Positions 26,046 through 34,827 of a DNA stretch of 61,944 nucleotides are shown here, piece by piece (within the stretch, counting starts at the first letter, position 1; each line of letters begins with the position of its first letter). The notes under the pieces are model-generated. The model had not been told where the DNA came from and made no database searches. It saw nothing but the letters and a program-made list of their open reading frames with translations. Both the position numbers and the translations under genes were made by a program. The DNA lies in IMG/VR virus record IMGVR_UViG_3300036768_001294, positions 1-61,944 of that record; one strand, 5' to 3'. Origin of the DNA: a virus.

Positions 26046-26494
26046 TTCGGCTAATTTCTGGTGAGAAGTGTTTTGCTCCACGGCACAATGCTCAAGCATT
26101 CAGTGCAGCTGGGCGGCGCTATCCATTTTCTGTTGAAGAATGCGGTGTTTTGACCGGGCTTAATCCAACAGCAGTTAGTTTGACAGCGGTGAGGATTTCT
26201 ACTGGCGCAGCAGCCGTGAATGGCGTGTTGAGAACATTTGGAGCAACGATACGTTCAGTCACGACTGGAAGACTCAATTTTATTTACGCGACGACGGGAA
26301 TCAGAGTTGCTACAACCATCTCAACTATTCCAGATGCTATAGCCTTGTTGGCAGTAGTAAAACGTACAGCTACTGGTCTCACACTTCGAGATTTACGCCC
26401 CCGTGCCGGATTCATCGTGCTACTAAGTCCAGGTGGCGCGACTGCTTGGAGATTGGCAGTTAGTTCTGGTCAATTTTTACTTTATAAACTTTAA
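26042..26494 (+). CDS. Fibre-associated protein, family A copy 3
   Basis: 150 residues, overlapping copy 2 by four bases. It carries the family A signatures 'APRHNAQAFSAAGRRYPFSVEECGVLTGL' and 'LRDLRPRAGFIVLLSPGG'. Alternating hydrophobic residues and Thr/Ala richness suggest beta structure. The three copies diverge strongly outside the shared motifs, implying old duplications. Followed nine bases later by the first family B gene. Confidence 0.65.
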   Translation: MIRLISGEKCFAPRHNAQAFSAAGRRYPFSVEECGVLTGLNPTAVSLTAVRISTGAAAVNGVLRTFGATIRSVTTGRLNFIYATTGIRVATTISTIPDAIALLAVVKRTATGLTLRDLRPRAGFIVLLSPGGATAWRLAVSSGQFLLYKL

Positions 26495-26503
26495 GAGGAT
26501 TTC

Positions 26504-27475
26504 ATGGGAGTTACAATATATCGTAGTACTGATGTTTCAGCTCCAGTTCTTAGTGGAACAACGGGAACGCTCATTGCGGTCCTTGATGCCTGTTTAGTCA
26601 ATGGTTATGGCTCTAAGCCAGCTGCTGGCTGGACAAAAGCATTCAGTGGCACCAACTTAGCCGCTTATAAAATGGGAGGCTCTATTGGCCATTATCTCCG
26701 CGTGGATGATAGCGGCCCTGGGGCTGGCGGTCCCATAGAAGCCAGAGTCCGTGGCTTTGTGACAATGAGCGATGTGAATACGGGAACGGGACCGTTTCCA
26801 ACAGTGTCACAGAAAACAAATGGCTTATTTGTCCGCAAATCAGCGACCTCGGATAGCACGCCTCGACCTTGGCTTGTTGTTGCCGATAATAAAACTTTTT
26901 ATATGTGGGTCCTCACTGGCGATGCTACAGATCGACAATATGGATGGAGTTTTGGCGAGTTTTTTTCACTAGTTCCAACAGATCCTATGAGATCCATCAT
27001 TATTGCCAGGGACACTGAAAATTCATCAACTCTGTCGTCTACCGTTGATGGTCTAGGTTTTGGAGTATTTGGTTTGGGCTCATTAGATTCGAATATTGTC
27101 GGATCGTATGTGGCTGGGACAGTCAATGGTGATGTGAGTAGCACAGCCTATGCAAGATTGGGTGATGCAGGTCTTATTACATCCCCCTCAGTAAGCGGTG
27201 GTGCATATACTGGGAGCATTCAATTTCCCAATGCTGTTAACGGACTTCTTTATGTTTCCCCAATTCGACTCAAACTTGGATCATCCAATTCCCAAATTAG
27301 GGGGCGCCTCAGAGGATTATGGCATTGGGGACATCCATTCGCCAATGCTGTAAATAACATGCAATTTGCTGGAATAGAAACACTTGCCGGGCGACAATTC
27401 ATGATTGTCAAGGGTGATTCTTCGTCTGTCACGCTTTGGGTTGTAGAGATTTCAAATACTTGGGATACTAATTAG
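26504..27475 (+). CDS. Fibre paralogue, family B copy 1
   Basis: 323 residues with AGAGGA upstream. It starts a four-gene tandem family sharing 'Y.STDVSAP.L.G..G.LI.VLDACLV.GYG...A.GWTKAFSGTN.A.Y' at the N-terminus, 'RG[F]..MSDV.TGT.PFPTV.QK..G[L/I]F[V/I]RKS.T.DST.RPW' in the middle, 'GW.FGE.[F/Y]S' and a C-terminal 'RGRLRGL[W/M]..GHP..'. It ends with 'EISNTWDTN'. The family is common in phage tail regions as receptor-contact or structural repeats. No enzymatic motif. Confidence 0.7.
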   Translation: MGVTIYRSTDVSAPVLSGTTGTLIAVLDACLVNGYGSKPAAGWTKAFSGTNLAAYKMGGSIGHYLRVDDSGPGAGGPIEARVRGFVTMSDVNTGTGPFPTVSQKTNGLFVRKSATSDSTPRPWLVVADNKTFYMWVLTGDATDRQYGWSFGEFFSLVPTDPMRSIIIARDTENSSTLSSTVDGLGFGVFGLGSLDSNIVGSYVAGTVNGDVSSTAYARLGDAGLITSPSVSGGAYTGSIQFPNAVNGLLYVSPIRLKLGSSNSQIRGRLRGLWHWGHPFANAVNNMQFAGIETLAGRQFMIVKGDSSSVTLWVVEISNTWDTN

Positions 27476-27487
27476 GGAAGAAAGCCA

Positions 27488-28438
27488 ATGACCGTTAGAT
27501 TATATCGTAGCTCAGATGTTGGTGCTCCGGCCTTGACGGGACAGGTCAATTCACTGATCAATGTCCTGAGCGCTTGCTTAGTGGATGGCTATGGAGCTCA
27601 GGCCCCTGCATTATGGACCAAAGATTTTACGGGTGTAAACAAAGCCGTGTTTAGGGCAGGGGCTGGGCCAAAGCACTATATTCGCATCGATGATAGCGGT
27701 CCTGGGATAAATGGTGCTGCTGAAGCAAGGGTTCGAGCTTTTGAATCGATGACCGACGTGGACACAGGAACATTTCCATACCCAACAACGTCTCAGCGTG
27801 CGAATGGGATTTTTATTCGCAAGTCAGCAACTGCTGATGCAACGGTCAGACAGTGGATCGTCCTTGCTGATGAACACACCATGTATATGTTCGTATCAAC
27901 TGGAGGAACAATTGATTGGGTTGGTTGGTCATTTGGGGAATTTTTCTCATTTTCATCAATTGATGCGCAGTGGAGATCTGTCCTAATCGCCATCAATGCT
28001 GAAGGCAGTAATGCTGCTTCAGATTTCTCGCTCAGTCGAAATTTTACTCCTGGTGCTGGGGCTTCAGATGCAGCAATATATATAGCGCGCTCTGAAGATG
28101 GTACTGTGAATAGCATACAAGGGTCAATCTACGGAGATAGATCTCTTTCAAGCATAGTAACGAATAATGCTACGAATGCTGGTATCTTGGCGGCTCCGAA
28201 TCCTGTGGATGGTGGTTTTTATGTGTCAAGGATGACGCTAGCATATCTTACCTCTCCCGTCATACGAGGAATGCTGCGAGGATTTCATCACTGGGGACAT
28301 CCAAGAGGAGCGGTGGGTAATGCCGTCATTAATGGGTCCGGAAATTTTGCCGGGAAACAATTGCAGTTGATAGATGCTGGAATCGGACTTAATGCATCAT
28401 ATCTTCTAGAGATTTCTAATACCTGGGAATTGAATTGA
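27488..28438 (+). CDS. Fibre paralogue, family B copy 2
   Basis: 316 residues. It carries all family B blocks: 'SSDVGAPALTGQVNSLINVLSACLVDGYG', 'DFTGVNKAVFR', 'FESMTDVDTGTFPYPTTSQRANGIFIRKSATADATVRQW', 'GWSFGEFFSF' and 'RGMLRGFHHWGHP', ending in EISNTWELN. Differences from copy 1 concentrate in the segment around residues 170-235, the probable variable or exposed region. Its stop overlaps the start of copy 3. Confidence 0.7.
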   Translation: MTVRLYRSSDVGAPALTGQVNSLINVLSACLVDGYGAQAPALWTKDFTGVNKAVFRAGAGPKHYIRIDDSGPGINGAAEARVRAFESMTDVDTGTFPYPTTSQRANGIFIRKSATADATVRQWIVLADEHTMYMFVSTGGTIDWVGWSFGEFFSFSSIDAQWRSVLIAINAEGSNAASDFSLSRNFTPGAGASDAAIYIARSEDGTVNSIQGSIYGDRSLSSIVTNNATNAGILAAPNPVDGGFYVSRMTLAYLTSPVIRGMLRGFHHWGHPRGAVGNAVINGSGNFAGKQLQLIDAGIGLNASYLLEISNTWELN

Positions 28439-29442
28439 TGACGGTTAGAGCTTTTACAAATCTTAGTGTCAGTAATAGCCTCACCGGACAAGCTGGAAGC
28501 CTTATTGACATACTCGATGCTTGTCTTGTCAGTGGTGCCGGTTGGACCAAAGCGTTTTCTGGCACGAATAAAGCTGTATATCGGGCTCCACAGGGTCAGC
28601 AATTCTATCTTCGCGTTGACGACACCGGGCCAGGGGCTCATGGAGGACGTGAAGCCAGAGTTCGCGGTTTCGAGTCAATGACCGATGTCGATACAGGCAC
28701 AAATCCATTTCCCACTGTTGCTCAGAAAGCCAATGGACTATTTGTTCGTAAGTCAGCAACTGCCGATACCACAGTTCGCTCATGGAAGGTCTTTGTGGAT
28801 GAACGCACATTTTATATGTTTATACAAACTGGTGACATTGCCGGCACCTATTTTGGTTGGGCATTTGGTGAGATCTATTCTTTCAAGACAAACGACCCTG
28901 GACGAACGATTCTCATTGCTAGGCCCAATGAAGCCAATACGAGCGGTTATGCTGGAGATGAGCCATTTGCCTATGCTATCGTGAAGCCTTCAAATCTGTC
29001 CCAACCAGCCCACTACCTCGCTAGAGCTGTTGGTGGAGGTGCTGGAGCAAAAGCTTGTGGAAAGATCCAGGCTGGTCTCACTTCTTCAAAAGACCTCGAT
29101 AATCAAGTGACCGAGGCCCTACCGATTATTGGTTATTTGGATCAACCTCCGACCACCAGTCATCGATGGAAGCTTGCAAGCTTACGAGTAATCGAAGATG
29201 ATGGCTCTGGAAACATGGTCATTCGCGGTCGGCTTCGCGGACTCATGCAAGTCTGTCATCATCCAGCGTACGCACAAACCATCCTCATAGACAATGCAAT
29301 ATTTTCAGGTCAAGGAAATCTTGCCAATCGGGCGTTCCAGACAGTTTTGGTATTGGGACGAGCAGCATTTGACTCAACGGGCAAAATCGCTTCTGGCAGC
29401 GCTGCCGCCGTTGAAATCACAGATTGGGAAGTCTCATCATGA
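28438..29442 (+). CDS. Fibre paralogue, family B copy 3
   Basis: 334 residues from ATG 28438, which overlaps the previous TGA; a TTG at 28435 is less likely. Blocks: 'TGQAGSLIDILDACLVSGAGWTKAFSGTNKAVYR', 'RGFESMTDVDTGTNPFPTVAQKANGLFVRKSATADTTVRSW', 'GWAFGEIYSF' and 'RGRLRGLMQVCHHP'. It lacks the 'NGYG' insertion before GWTK and ends VEITDWEVSS, so it is the most divergent copy at both ends. Segment 170-260 is again variable. Confidence 0.7.
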   Translation: MTVRAFTNLSVSNSLTGQAGSLIDILDACLVSGAGWTKAFSGTNKAVYRAPQGQQFYLRVDDTGPGAHGGREARVRGFESMTDVDTGTNPFPTVAQKANGLFVRKSATADTTVRSWKVFVDERTFYMFIQTGDIAGTYFGWAFGEIYSFKTNDPGRTILIARPNEANTSGYAGDEPFAYAIVKPSNLSQPAHYLARAVGGGAGAKACGKIQAGLTSSKDLDNQVTEALPIIGYLDQPPTTSHRWKLASLRVIEDDGSGNMVIRGRLRGLMQVCHHPAYAQTILIDNAIFSGQGNLANRAFQTVLVLGRAAFDSTGKIASGSAAAVEITDWEVSS

Positions 29443-30404
29443 CTGTAAGACTGTACCAGTCTACAGATACAAGCGCTCCATCACTCACAGGAGAAAATGG
29501 ATCGCTTATTACTGTACTTGATGCTTGCCTTGTCAACGGCTACGGAACAAAAACTGCTGCGGGGTGGACCAAAGCTTTCAGCGGAACAAACAAGGCTGCA
29601 TATCGCATGGGTTTGGGGCTCCAGAACTATGTAAGAGTTTACGATGATGGCTCATCCGGAGATGGGCGCCAAGCACTTACACGCGGATTTGAGACCATGA
29701 GCGATGTCGATAACGGTCTCCTGCCTTTTCCAACAGTCCAACAACGATTGCAAGGAATCTTCATTCTCAAATCCACGACAGCAGATAGTACAGCGCGCCC
29801 GTGGAAGATCTTAGCCGATGAACGCACCATCTATATGTTTACTAAGCCGGATGGCTCGACATTTTGGTCAGGCTGGATGTATGGCGAAATTAATTCTTTT
29901 GTTAGTGGTGATCTAGGTCGATCTTCCATCGTTGGAAGAATTGCTTCGATGTCGAATACACCAGCCGATGGAGAATGGCTTGATCGTTACACTCATCTCT
30001 TAGGCTTCTCAGTTGATGGTCTCTCATCTTTTCATTACATGGCACGCCCTGTAGATTACACAAAGACTGGATCAGTAGAAGGCGGCCAAGGTGGTGACCT
30101 GGAAATCCTCAAAGCTGGTACTGTGAGAGACCCTGGCATTTCCCGCCCCAATCCCGCCGACAATCGTACATATCTCTCCCGCATTTATGCATTCTCATTA
30201 GCCGTAGGCGGATCGAGAGGATCAATTCGCGGTTACTTGAGGGGCCTTTGGCAGTATTGTCATCCAAGCAGCACGGTCACGGATGGAGACGTACTAACCG
30301 GTGCCGGATCATTAGCCGGTCGATCATTTTTGATTCTTAAGCCAACGGGAAATTCAATCGTATATTGTCTTGAAACATCAAACACTTGGGACACATCTAG
30401 CTAA
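29439..30404 (+). CDS. Fibre paralogue, family B copy 4
   Basis: 321 residues from ATG 29439 (four-base overlap with copy 3). Blocks: 'YQSTDTSAPSLTGENGSLITVLDACLVNGYGTKTAAGWTKAFSGTNKAAYR', 'TRGFETMSDVDNGLLPFPTVQQRLQGIFILKSTTADSTARPW', 'GWMYGEINSF' and 'RGYLRGLWQYCHP', ending ETSNTWDTSS. 'NGYG.K.AAGWTKAFSGTN' is nearly identical to copy 1, suggesting conversion between copies 1 and 4. It ends the late fibre block. Confidence 0.7.
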   Translation: MTVRLYQSTDTSAPSLTGENGSLITVLDACLVNGYGTKTAAGWTKAFSGTNKAAYRMGLGLQNYVRVYDDGSSGDGRQALTRGFETMSDVDNGLLPFPTVQQRLQGIFILKSTTADSTARPWKILADERTIYMFTKPDGSTFWSGWMYGEINSFVSGDLGRSSIVGRIASMSNTPADGEWLDRYTHLLGFSVDGLSSFHYMARPVDYTKTGSVEGGQGGDLEILKAGTVRDPGISRPNPADNRTYLSRIYAFSLAVGGSRGSIRGYLRGLWQYCHPSSTVTDGDVLTGAGSLAGRSFLILKPTGNSIVYCLETSNTWDTSS

Positions 30405-30460
30405 ATGTCCTATAGTATCAATATTTTTCATGTTTATTTGTCAACAAGGAATTTCATAAA

Positions 30461-30823
30461 ATGATTGGGGAGGTATTTCATCTTGTCATAAATCAATTCG
30501 GAAGCATCAAAATGTCAGATGCCATGATAGCTTTAATTTCAGCAATTATTACATCAATTGGTCTCACATTGATCAATAGATTGCTATCTACACCATCTGA
30601 GCATTGGAAGCAAGCTGCCGAGATACGAGATGAGCTTCGCAATGATCTCAAGCGTGCCCAAGGTGAGCTTGAGATGCTCAGAGGCGAGATTGCGGAAAGA
30701 GATAGAGAAATTCTTGAGTTACGAGAGCAAATTATAGATTTAAATACCGAGTTGAAGAAAGTCAAACTTATTCTTGAAGAATATCAGACCAGAAATCTAA
30801 GAGTAGAGAGTTCATTTAATTAG
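30461..30823 (+). CDS. Small membrane protein with long coiled coil (holin or spanin candidate)
   Basis: 120 residues. ATG 30461 has AAGGA upstream; ATG 30512 would also keep the key parts. A hydrophobic segment 'MIALISAIITSIGLTLINRLL' is followed by about 65 residues of heptad helix ('EIRDELRNDLKRAQGELEMLRGEIAERDREILELREQIIDLNTELKKVKLILEE'). One TM plus a long coiled coil just before terminase fits an inner-membrane spanin or a holin-like protein. No second TM is seen, so a canonical holin is less likely. Confidence 0.55.
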   Translation: MIGEVFHLVINQFGSIKMSDAMIALISAIITSIGLTLINRLLSTPSEHWKQAAEIRDELRNDLKRAQGELEMLRGEIAERDREILELREQIIDLNTELKKVKLILEEYQTRNLRVESSFN

Positions 30824-30835
30824 TCGAGTTGCAAC

Positions 30836-31582
30836 ATGGATATTCCAGAAGACGAAGTTTGGATACCAACAGGAGAAAAGGGTCGTCCGCCCAAATTTTC
30901 TCCCAAGTATGGCTTAGAACATCGGGCCCTCGCTTATGAAGCATTCTTAAAAGGGGCGAATTGGACAGATTGCGCGAGGGCTTTTGCCCATCATGATCCT
31001 GCAAAAACTGGACGCATGCTCGTCAAAAAATGGGCAAAAGAAGATGGGTGGCGGCGTTCTATCAAGGCTGATCAGCAGTATAAGATGAAGATCGAACAGA
31101 GAATCACGACTGATCCCGTTCGAATCTCAAGAGAGATTGATATACTTTGCTTGAAAATGCAGCAAGTTGCAGAAAATTATATCGAAGGATTCTTTGAGGT
31201 CGATGATGAAGGGCAGCAGAAAGTTGTCATCGACGCAGCATTCAAAACCAGAGATTTTGCTGATATGGCTGCCGCATTGCGGATGATTCACGAGACCAGA
31301 ATCAAGATCCGAAAAGCCACCGAGGAAGTCAATAAGACAAATAAACAGGGTGGCGGGAAAGATTTCATCTCATTCATGAAGGAAATTGGTAAAGAGAAGA
31401 TGGCCGAGCGGAATGCCCTCGTGAAAATAGAAACTTCGCATATCAACAAGGAATCATGGGATGCCTACAAAGCGCGCAGACAAAAAGCTGACCGCGAAAA
31501 TTCGGAAGCTTCCGAAGAAGACGATGCGGGAGAATCCGAAGACACGTCTTATTCGCGAACCACCTATCCCGAGATTACATAG
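30836..31582 (+). CDS. terS: Terminase small subunit
   Basis: 248 residues, directly before and overlapping the large terminase gene. The N-terminal region 'GLEHRALAYEAFLKGANWTDCARAFAHHDPAKTGRMLVKKWAKEDGWRRSI' looks like a helix-turn-helix DNA-recognition domain of terminase small subunits. The middle is helical (oligomerisation), and the end is strongly acidic (NSEASEEDDAGESEDTSY), as is common for subunit contact. It would recognise the packaging site. Assignment rests on position and domain pattern. Confidence 0.65.
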   Translation: MDIPEDEVWIPTGEKGRPPKFSPKYGLEHRALAYEAFLKGANWTDCARAFAHHDPAKTGRMLVKKWAKEDGWRRSIKADQQYKMKIEQRITTDPVRISREIDILCLKMQQVAENYIEGFFEVDDEGQQKVVIDAAFKTRDFADMAAALRMIHETRIKIRKATEEVNKTNKQGGGKDFISFMKEIGKEKMAERNALVKIETSHINKESWDAYKARRQKADRENSEASEEDDAGESEDTSYSRTTYPEIT

Positions 31583-33203
31583 GACGCACAAAGATATCTG
31601 GAACTTTATCACCGATGAACAAGTAACTCCAGATGCAGCATATGGCGAGCTTAAGCAAATCTTCAAACGCTACTACGATGATCCTGTGCGATTCGTTACC
31701 GACACTCTTGCACCGGTTGCCTACACTGGAAGACTTGGACCAGATCCCTGGCAGTGCGATGTCTTAGAAGCCCTCCTCGAACATCGTCTCGTAGCCGTAA
31801 AATCCGCCCATGGTGTCGGCAAAACCAGCTGCTGCGTGTTTGCTGCATATTGGTTTCTCACAACTCGATATCTTTCCAAAGTCCCCATCATCGCCCCCAC
31901 CTTTGGCAAGCAGATCAAAGCCATGATCTTTGCCGAGATGCATTTGTGGCGGAAGCGCTCCTTGCTGCGCGATATCTATACCAGCAATCAGACCAAAATC
32001 GGCATTGTAGGCGCAGAGATGGAGTGGTTTGCTGAGGGCGTTGCGGCTGAGGAACCCGATAAAGTTGAAGGCTTCCATGCCCCTGGTGGCGTCTTTTATA
32101 TCCTTGACGAAGCCAAAGGCATTAAGCACAAGATTTGGGATGCTGCAAGAGGCGCACTCACCGGCACAGAAGATCGCATGCTAGCCGTATCCACTCCGCC
32201 TCTCGCTCCCGTTGGCGAGTTTGTCAGAGTCTTCACCCATTTGCGAACCACCTGGAAGACCTTTTCCATTGGTCCCACACCGCGTCAATCTAAGGAATGG
32301 CGTCAAGAGCGTGAGCGAGAATGGCCAAAGGGATCGCCAGAGTATGTTTCTAAAATCTTGGGAGAAATTCCCACATCTGCAACAGATCGTACCATCATTC
32401 CGCTCAATCTCATCGAAGCCGCCATGAAACGTCAGCCGACAGCAGAGATGTTGAAAGGGCCGTCGCGGATTGGCATGGATGTGGCGCGTTATGGGCAAGA
32501 CTCAACCGTTTTAGCCTTCCTACAAGGCAAGGCAGTAACCAGGCTTGAAACATTTTCCAAGCAAGATACGGCCACAAGTGCAAAGATCCTCGAAGAGGCA
32601 CTGCCGTATTATGATAGCGCACAGATCGATGAAGTCGCCGTTGGTGCAGGAGTCATCGATCCCCTATCTCATCATCCTGAGTTGAAAAAGAAGATCATTC
32701 CCGTCCGCGCCAACGATGCTTCACCAGAGCCAGAGCGGTATCATAATCTGGCGACATGGATGTGGTTTAAATTTTTGGAGTGGCTTGAGGCTGGAGGCAT
32801 ATTGCCATACGATGATGAACTCTGCTCTCAGTTAGCCTCAAGAGAGTACGAGTGGCATTACCAGTACGGAAGGATGAGCCGGCGCCTCACCTCCAAATCA
32901 AAATTAGCCACTTCCGGCAAATCACCGGATAAAGCCGAAGCCGTCATTCTCGCTGTCGTTCAAGTACCAAGAGCAATGGCTGTGATTCTTGGTGATAAAG
33001 ATATGAAAGAAGAACAAGAGAGTCTTAGGAGTCTCGAAGAGAAAGCTCAATCCATCCGTCGATTAAGATCACAAGAAAAAGAAGCAGTTGATGAAGCACC
33101 AGAAGATCGACGGCTTGATCGTTTGGGAATCCATAGTCATCATCGTAAACAACAATTCTTTTCGAGGGAAAAATCAATTGGATTTTGGAGACGAAAGCCT
33201 TGA
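31461..33203 (+). CDS. terL: Terminase large subunit
   Basis: 580 residues. ATG 31461 has AAGGA seven bases upstream; an ATG at 31524 is an alternative. The ATPase half has Walker A 'SAHGVGKTS' at residues 115-123, Walker B 'VFYILDEA' ending at D216/E217, and coupling motif 'LAVSTPP'. The nuclease half has 'RIGMDVARYGQDSTVLAFLQG' (first catalytic Asp, D340), 'DEVAVGAGVIDPL' and 'DKAEAVILAV'. It packages and cuts phage DNA at the portal. It overlaps the small subunit by 122 bases. Confidence 0.92.
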   Translation: MPTKRADKKLTAKIRKLPKKTMRENPKTRLIREPPIPRLHRTHKDIWNFITDEQVTPDAAYGELKQIFKRYYDDPVRFVTDTLAPVAYTGRLGPDPWQCDVLEALLEHRLVAVKSAHGVGKTSCCVFAAYWFLTTRYLSKVPIIAPTFGKQIKAMIFAEMHLWRKRSLLRDIYTSNQTKIGIVGAEMEWFAEGVAAEEPDKVEGFHAPGGVFYILDEAKGIKHKIWDAARGALTGTEDRMLAVSTPPLAPVGEFVRVFTHLRTTWKTFSIGPTPRQSKEWRQEREREWPKGSPEYVSKILGEIPTSATDRTIIPLNLIEAAMKRQPTAEMLKGPSRIGMDVARYGQDSTVLAFLQGKAVTRLETFSKQDTATSAKILEEALPYYDSAQIDEVAVGAGVIDPLSHHPELKKKIIPVRANDASPEPERYHNLATWMWFKFLEWLEAGGILPYDDELCSQLASREYEWHYQYGRMSRRLTSKSKLATSGKSPDKAEAVILAVVQVPRAMAVILGDKDMKEEQESLRSLEEKAQSIRRLRSQEKEAVDEAPEDRRLDRLGIHSHHRKQQFFSREKSIGFWRRKP

Positions 33204-33267
33204 CACACGCGGCTCCATGTGATAAAAATTGATAAAACTCGATCATGGTCTGCAAGAGGAAAGGCTA

Positions 33268-34047
33268 TTGATAGAAGCTTTTCTGTCAGACATTCACTTT
33301 CCCGTTCACGAAAAAGCCACTTGGAATTTGACATTGCGATTGCTGAAGAAGATCAATCCCGATGTCATTTTCTTGGGTGGGGATATCTTTGACATGCTGC
33401 CTGTTGGCTCTTACGTAAAGAGCCCAGAGAAGGCGATTCGGCTTCAGGAAGATCTTGACATTGGCATTGCTGAGCTTCGGCGGTTACGACAGAGCTTTCC
33501 TTCCGCGAAAATCTACTTCAAATGCGGAAATCATGAGACGCGGCTAACTCGATTCCTCTTTTCACGGGCCGCCGAGCTTGCTGGATTGAGAAAATTGCAT
33601 TTGCGGAGCTTACTAGATCTGGATGAGTTAGATATCGAGTATATCGATAATGATGAGCAGTTTAAGATCGGTGAGCTTTGGCATATGCATGGCAATGAGA
33701 TCCCTGTAGGCAGCGTCTATCCTGCACGAAATCTCTATCTCAAAGTCGGCGTCAACGTGATTTTTGGGCACTTCCATCGCGAATCGAAGTATCTCGACCG
33801 GGCAATGGATAAGAAGTCCAGAGGAGCTTGGGGCAACTCTTGCATGCAGACCTTTGATCCAGAGTATCTGTTTCACAATCAATGGACCCATGGATTCCAC
33901 ATTGTCGAGTATAATCGCTACGGCCGATTTCGTGTTGAGCCTTTTACCTTCTTCCAAGAGCATTCCAAGGAATGTTTTGTTTACCAGGGCAAGCTAATGC
34001 TTGAGCCGATGTCAGAGCCCAAGAAGGTCAAAGAGCACAAGTTATGA
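33268..34047 (+). CDS. Calcineurin-like metallophosphoesterase
   Basis: TTG 33268 is chosen (GAGG eight bases upstream, and the protein then starts 'IEAFLSDIHFPVH'); TTG 33229 has no binding site. Metal motifs are D-x-H in 'LSDIHFP', 'FLGGDIFDM', 'KCGNHETR', 'WHMHGNE' and 'FGHFHRES', a full set for a two-metal phosphoesterase. Length about 259 residues. Likely a cytoplasmic phosphodiesterase or nuclease of the phage MRE11-like or YfcE-like kind; substrate unknown. It sits just after terminase, as in several phages. Confidence 0.82.
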   Translation: MIEAFLSDIHFPVHEKATWNLTLRLLKKINPDVIFLGGDIFDMLPVGSYVKSPEKAIRLQEDLDIGIAELRRLRQSFPSAKIYFKCGNHETRLTRFLFSRAAELAGLRKLHLRSLLDLDELDIEYIDNDEQFKIGELWHMHGNEIPVGSVYPARNLYLKVGVNVIFGHFHRESKYLDRAMDKKSRGAWGNSCMQTFDPEYLFHNQWTHGFHIVEYNRYGRFRVEPFTFFQEHSKECFVYQGKLMLEPMSEPKKVKEHKL

Positions 34048-34271
34048 GCTGGACAGATTCGGTCTTTCAGCGTATCTTATGTGGGTGGGAAATCCGCCCA
34101 TACTCATCCGACCAATGCAGCTGTCGGTATGGATGGTGGAAGCCCATTGAAAACGGTGGAGCACGATTTTTCGGCTGCCTTGGGCATACCGATATTCCAG
34201 AAGTCTATGGCGAAAGCGAAGAAAAAAGCGAGAGTGAGAGAGATCAAAGCATCGCCCAAGCTACCAGTTGA
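34044..34271 (+). CDS. Possible small protein coupled to the phosphoesterase
   Basis: 75 codons, start overlapping the previous stop (ATGA). 'MSWTDSVFQRILCGWEIRP ... CSCRYGWWKPIENGG' looks reasonable at first but the end is low-complexity Ser/Glu. It overlaps the frame 34081-34443 almost fully, so only one of the two is likely to be real over this stretch. Confidence 0.3.
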   Translation: MSWTDSVFQRILCGWEIRPYSSDQCSCRYGWWKPIENGGARFFGCLGHTDIPEVYGESEEKSESERDQSIAQATS

Positions 34272-34443
34272 GCCTGGAGAGATTCATCATATCTCTCTCA
34301 CGCTCCGCGGCAGCTATTGGGATGCAAAGTGTTTAACATGTGGCCGTGGAGCCATGTGCGGTGGTGGTGTTGGTGATGCTGAAGCCATGCTGCGGCGTTG
34401 GGTTGAGTGGCATGCATCACCAAATGAATTCTTGGAGCCATGA
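34081..34443 (+). CDS. Small Cys-containing protein
   Basis: Up to 120 residues from GTG 34081; ATG 34207 is a shorter alternative. The C-terminal half is convincing: 'IHHISLTLRGSYWDAKCLTCGRGAMCGGGVGDAEAMLRRWVEWH' has a CxxC...C arrangement of zinc-binding type, and the stop overlaps the start of the next gene. A basic stretch (MAKAKKKARVREIKASPKL) precedes it. Family unknown; the N-terminal boundary is uncertain. Confidence 0.5.
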   Translation: MGGKSAHTHPTNAAVGMDGGSPLKTVEHDFSAALGIPIFQKSMAKAKKKARVREIKASPKLPVEPGEIHHISLTLRGSYWDAKCLTCGRGAMCGGGVGDAEAMLRRWVEWHASPNEFLEP

Positions 34444-34658
34444 TGGATTGGTTAGCCGCAGGATTAACGATTCTCTCGTGTGAGCTGCTGGTGCATAAGA
34501 AGTGGTATGGTTGGATTCTTGGTTTAGTGAATCAAGGAGTGTGGTACTATATCAGCATCACGAATCGATTATGGGGCGTTGCGGTCTTAGCTACCATCAT
34601 GTCTATCATGAGCGCGCGCGGTCTGCTGCGCTGGTATAGGGAAGAGTACAATGAATGA
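34443..34658 (+). CDS. Small membrane protein (PnuC-like fragment fold)
   Basis: 71 residues; the second of two adjacent ATGs is better spaced from GGAG at 34434-34437. Two or three short TM helices: 'MDWLAAGLTILSCELLVHKKWYGWILGLVNQGVWYYISITNRLWGVAVLATIMSIMSARGLLRWY'. 'KWYGWILGLV' and 'WG..VLA..M.IM...GLLRW' are reminiscent of nicotinamide riboside transporter repeats and of small phage membrane proteins. Too short for a full transporter; it may oligomerise. Confidence 0.6.
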   Translation: MDWLAAGLTILSCELLVHKKWYGWILGLVNQGVWYYISITNRLWGVAVLATIMSIMSARGLLRWYREEYNE

Positions 34659-34827
34659 GAACGCCGGACGGCGAGTCATGCTGGTTAACTGGACATTTCC
34701 CGGCAAGCTGACGTTAGGCATGACCGGCACTATCATCTCAGAGCATGAGCGCTACGTGATGGTGCAATGGGACAACTTGAGTAAGCCATTAGCCATGCGC
34801 TATGAAGAAATCAAAATCACCCTCTAA
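34651..34827 (+). CDS. DUF4314-like small protein
   Basis: 58 residues, overlapping the previous stop by eight bases. It encodes 'GRRVMLVNWTFPGKLTLGMTGTIISEHERYVMVQWDN ... [10 protein letters not shown]', matching the DUF4314 pattern of an SH3-like barrel ('G.RV.L......P...L..G..GTV......G.V.V.WDNG..L....'). These are found in phages and plasmids with unknown function. Confidence 0.6.
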   Translation: MNENAGRRVMLVNWTFPGKLTLGMTGTIISEHERYVMVQWDNLSKPLAMRYEEIKITL

